This document shows, piece after piece, positions 54,852 to 56,952 of a DNA stretch of 56,952 nucleotides. Source of the DNA: a virus; IMG/VR virus record IMGVR_UViG_3300042392_001320, positions 1-56,952 of that record; one strand, written 5' to 3'. A program made the position numbers and the translations under genes. The stretch's first letter is position 1; each line of letters begins with the position of its first letter. The notes under the pieces are model-generated. The model saw nothing but the letters and a program-made list of their open reading frames with translations. It had not been told where the DNA came from and made no database searches.

Positions 54852-55610
54852 ATGGTAAACTTAAATAACAAAAACAGGCTAACAAAAGATCTTGTGGTCT
54901 ACGAAAACTTTTTAAGCTCAGAAGATTCTTCAAAGATTATTTCAGTGCTAGACTCAGTTGCCGACAATGGCACAATTACCTGGATGCCAATTTCTTTTTA
55001 TGAATCCTACTCTTCGGTTTTGCCACAAAAAGGAGATCCAGAAATAGAAAAAGCTGGATTGCCATCAGACATTTTTGAACAAATTAAAGCTAAAATAGTT
55101 GAAGCAGTAGCCTCTGTCCATGACCTAGATCCAGCCACAATAGTAGAGATAGGCTATCACACTCAGAAGTGGGAGCCAGGAGCATATGCTAGAGTACACT
55201 CTGACAACACAGACGAACACGGAAACTCTGGACCATTTGCAAGAAGTAGATATGCAGCATTTCTTTATTTAAATGATGATTTTTCTGGTGGAACTTTAAA
55301 GTTTCCTAAACAAGACTTAGAGATATCTCCAAAGGTTGGAATGCTGGCGGCATTCGATGGTGGATTTAATAATATGCACGAAGTAACTCTAATAGAGTCT
55401 GGCGTTAGATATACCATAGGTTCTTTTTGGGACGATCGCACTGAAGACGCTTACCCACAAGAAGTCCGAGATGCCTGGGTAGAAGAAATGAAAAAAATTA
55501 GAGAGTCTCAAGAAGTAGAAAAAAAAGAATGGCAAGATTTGCTTAAAGATGGATATAAGCTAGATCTAGACGGCAATCCTTATAAGATGAATGGCGATTT
55601 AGATGATTGA
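54852..55610 (+). CDS. Fe(II)/2OG oxygenase (P4Hc-like), oxygenase run 4
   Basis: 252 aa. VHSDNT metal motif, DDFSGGTLKFP loop, MHEVTLIESGVRYTIG. A TGGTATAAT box inside the end of run 3 and a weak SD give it an additional promoter. Confidence 0.92.
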   Translation: MVNLNNKNRLTKDLVVYENFLSSEDSSKIISVLDSVADNGTITWMPISFYESYSSVLPQKGDPEIEKAGLPSDIFEQIKAKIVEAVASVHDLDPATIVEIGYHTQKWEPGAYARVHSDNTDEHGNSGPFARSRYAAFLYLNDDFSGGTLKFPKQDLEISPKVGMLAAFDGGFNNMHEVTLIESGVRYTIGSFWDDRTEDAYPQEVRDAWVEEMKKIRESQEVEKKEWQDLLKDGYKLDLDGNPYKMNGDLDD

Positions 55611-56262
55611 AAAGCTAAAAGAAATATTTAAAGAAAATGATATTCTGTTTACAGAAATTACAGACGAGCTTATTTCTATTGAAAACTTTCTTACAGATGA
55701 AGAGCTAGACTTTATTTGGAATAGAATAGGTTCAGCAACACAAGAAGATTGGGAAGTAGAGTATACCTCAAATTTAAAACGTTTCTGTCTTCAAAAGTTT
55801 GGCAGGGAAGACGTTGATAATCTGGTTTCTGAAGGAAAGTTTGAGATTACTCAAAACTGGAATGATAAAAACTTAAACGTTAGTGATTCTCAAGAGTATC
55901 GTGTTTTTTATGAAAGGCTAAATAGCCTAACTCTAAAAACTGAGTCTAATTTAGAGCTTAGTGGACTAGCTACAATACAAAGAATGCAACCAGGGGTAGA
56001 CCTAAAGTCTCATACAGATAATCGTACAGATCCCTCAATATCTTATGCAGCTATTCTATACATAAATGATGACTATGTTAATGGAGAGCTATTTTTTAAA
56101 AATCTAGACATAAAGCTAAGGCCTAAACCAAAAACTTTGTTAATTTTTCCAGGTAACGAAAAGTACGAACATGGCGTAGAGGCTGTATCAGAAGGTCCAA
56201 TTCGCTATGTTTTGGTTGGCTTTATAAAAGAAATTGACCATTATGAAAAGAATAGGTATTAA
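55603..56262 (+). CDS. Fe(II)/2OG oxygenase (P4Hc-like), oxygenase run 5
   Basis: 219 aa. SHTDNR metal motif, DDYVNGELFF loop, YEHGVEAVSEGPIRYVLV. Overlaps run 4 by eight bases. Confidence 0.9.
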   Translation: MIEKLKEIFKENDILFTEITDELISIENFLTDEELDFIWNRIGSATQEDWEVEYTSNLKRFCLQKFGREDVDNLVSEGKFEITQNWNDKNLNVSDSQEYRVFYERLNSLTLKTESNLELSGLATIQRMQPGVDLKSHTDNRTDPSISYAAILYINDDYVNGELFFKNLDIKLRPKPKTLLIFPGNEKYEHGVEAVSEGPIRYVLVGFIKEIDHYEKNRY

Positions 56263-56263
56263 C

Positions 56264-56952
56264 ATGAAAAAAAATATATTGCACGAAAAGGTCTACTACT
56301 ACGAGGACGCTATTGAAAATTTTGAAGAAGTAATGAAAACTATTTCTGAACTTGCTGAAATAAATAGTGCAGAAAATGGTAGGCTTTGGGATACTTGGAC
56401 AGCTTCAGACGATAAAGATTTTATTTATGGAGAGACACAAACATTTGACCTTGCTCAAATTAATCAAATGTCAGAGCCATACAGAAGTAAGATGGAGTAT
56501 GTTTATATTAACATTATGAAGGCACTTTATGCTGTTTCCAAAGACTATGCTGAGTCGGTTGGGGATCATGATGAGCCAAGGCTATTCCCAGTCTTTAATA
56601 TTAAAAGATATAATACTGGGGCATCCATGGGGGCCCACTATGACCAGCTAGACGGAGACAAGACATTGAGGTATTCTCTTGTCATGTATCTCAATGAGGT
56701 TCCAGAAGGGGGAGAAATCTCCTTTAAGCTGTCTGATTATGAAGACCACAATCAGGTGGTTAGCCCAGACCTAGACTATGGGGTTGCCGTAGCAAATAAC
56801 CAAATAGACTTTGGGGTAAAGCCTAGTGCTGGAAGTGTTATTATATTTCCATCCTCAGCACCATACTATCACATTGCACACACAGTAAAATCTGGGGTAA
56901 AGTATATGGTTCCTAGCCACTGGATTCACAATGATATGGATATGAAAAAGGG
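56264..56952 (+). CDS. Fe(II)/2OG oxygenase (P4Hc-like), oxygenase run 6, 3' end outside window
   Basis: At least 229 aa; the frame stays open to the edge. GAHYDQL metal motif, EVPEGGEISFK loop, YYHIAHTVKSGVKYMV with Lys as in runs 1 and 2. One base after the stop of run 5. Confidence 0.88.
   Translation, partial: MKKNILHEKVYYYEDAIENFEEVMKTISELAEINSAENGRLWDTWTASDDKDFIYGETQTFDLAQINQMSEPYRSKMEYVYINIMKALYAVSKDYAESVGDHDEPRLFPVFNIKRYNTGASMGAHYDQLDGDKTLRYSLVMYLNEVPEGGEISFKLSDYEDHNQVVSPDLDYGVAVANNQIDFGVKPSAGSVIIFPSSAPYYHIAHTVKSGVKYMVPSHWIHNDMDMKK

Noticed and set aside
1-56952. Integrase, transposase or insertion sequence
   Set aside because: No such gene or terminal inverted repeat pair was seen; the HNH and PD-(D/E)XK genes are free-standing nucleases.

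Overview
The window is one stretch of a large tailed-phage genome (Caudoviricetes) whose host is very probably an actinobacterium. Evidence for the host: a WhiB-like iron-sulphur regulator, a DUF7455-type Cys protein of the kind seen in actinobacteria and their phages, PASTA and NlpC/P60 proteins, and many genes whose -10 box lies six bases before the start codon (leaderless mRNAs). The AT-leaning composition and gene mix would suit a freshwater lineage such as the Nanopelagicales, but that host is inference. No terminase, portal, major capsid, polymerase, integrase or transposase is present, so both ends are open and structural and replication modules lie outside.

Layout. 1-9.9 kb (+): end of a Pro-rich protein, a thermonuclease, small membrane proteins, an HslV/proteasome-like Ntn hydrolase, four tRNAs (Asn, Gly, Asp, Thr), two Fe(II)/2-oxoglutarate (2OG) oxygenases, three cell-wall hydrolases (two M23 peptidases, one amidase), zinc-ribbon proteins, WhiB and a holin-like protein. 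9.9-15.3 kb: a glycan cassette (three glycosyltransferases plus a CgeB-like one, a sugar nucleotidyltransferase and an FkbM methyltransferase), mostly on the minus strand. 15.4-26.1 kb: mixed accessory genes: Hsp20, a head-associated domain protein, a PD-(D/E)XK nuclease, NlpC/P60, virion-like small proteins, a cobalamin block (transcobalamin-like protein plus PduO adenosyltransferase), a glutathione-peroxidase-like protein, two DUF2061 proteins, a PASTA protein, a GT32-like transferase and an HNH endonuclease.

26.1-38.2 kb is the most unusual part: about 30 very small minus-strand genes separated by modular intergenic blocks. Each typical block holds a promoter-like element in which ATGTCGG sits exactly ten bases upstream of a TANNNT hexamer (16 copies, 13 of them strong), preceded by a GGGGATTCTTAA-type repeat and a GGGCCCCTTTCGGGG hairpin. 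DnaA boxes occur at both edges (26.27 kb and 38.04 kb, one more at 39.04 kb) with iteron-like repeats and G-quadruplex-prone tracts, so one or both edges may be replication origins. This looks like an early-gene or host-takeover region under one dedicated regulator.

38.2-40.1 kb (+) holds micro-genes, a strong terminator and possible operators. 40.3-51.2 kb (+) is the tail/fibre module: three BppU-like baseplate proteins with an RGDT motif, fibre proteins, a PASTA plus thrombospondin-like Cys-rich protein, two long fibres, and an FN3 - (FFPPFFPFF)n - Hint protein. 51.2-57 kb (+) is a run of six 2OG oxygenases interrupted by two DUF6065-like genes, continuing past the window. With three more oxygenases upstream, nine members in 57 kb suggest extensive hydroxylation of a virion, glycan or host target.
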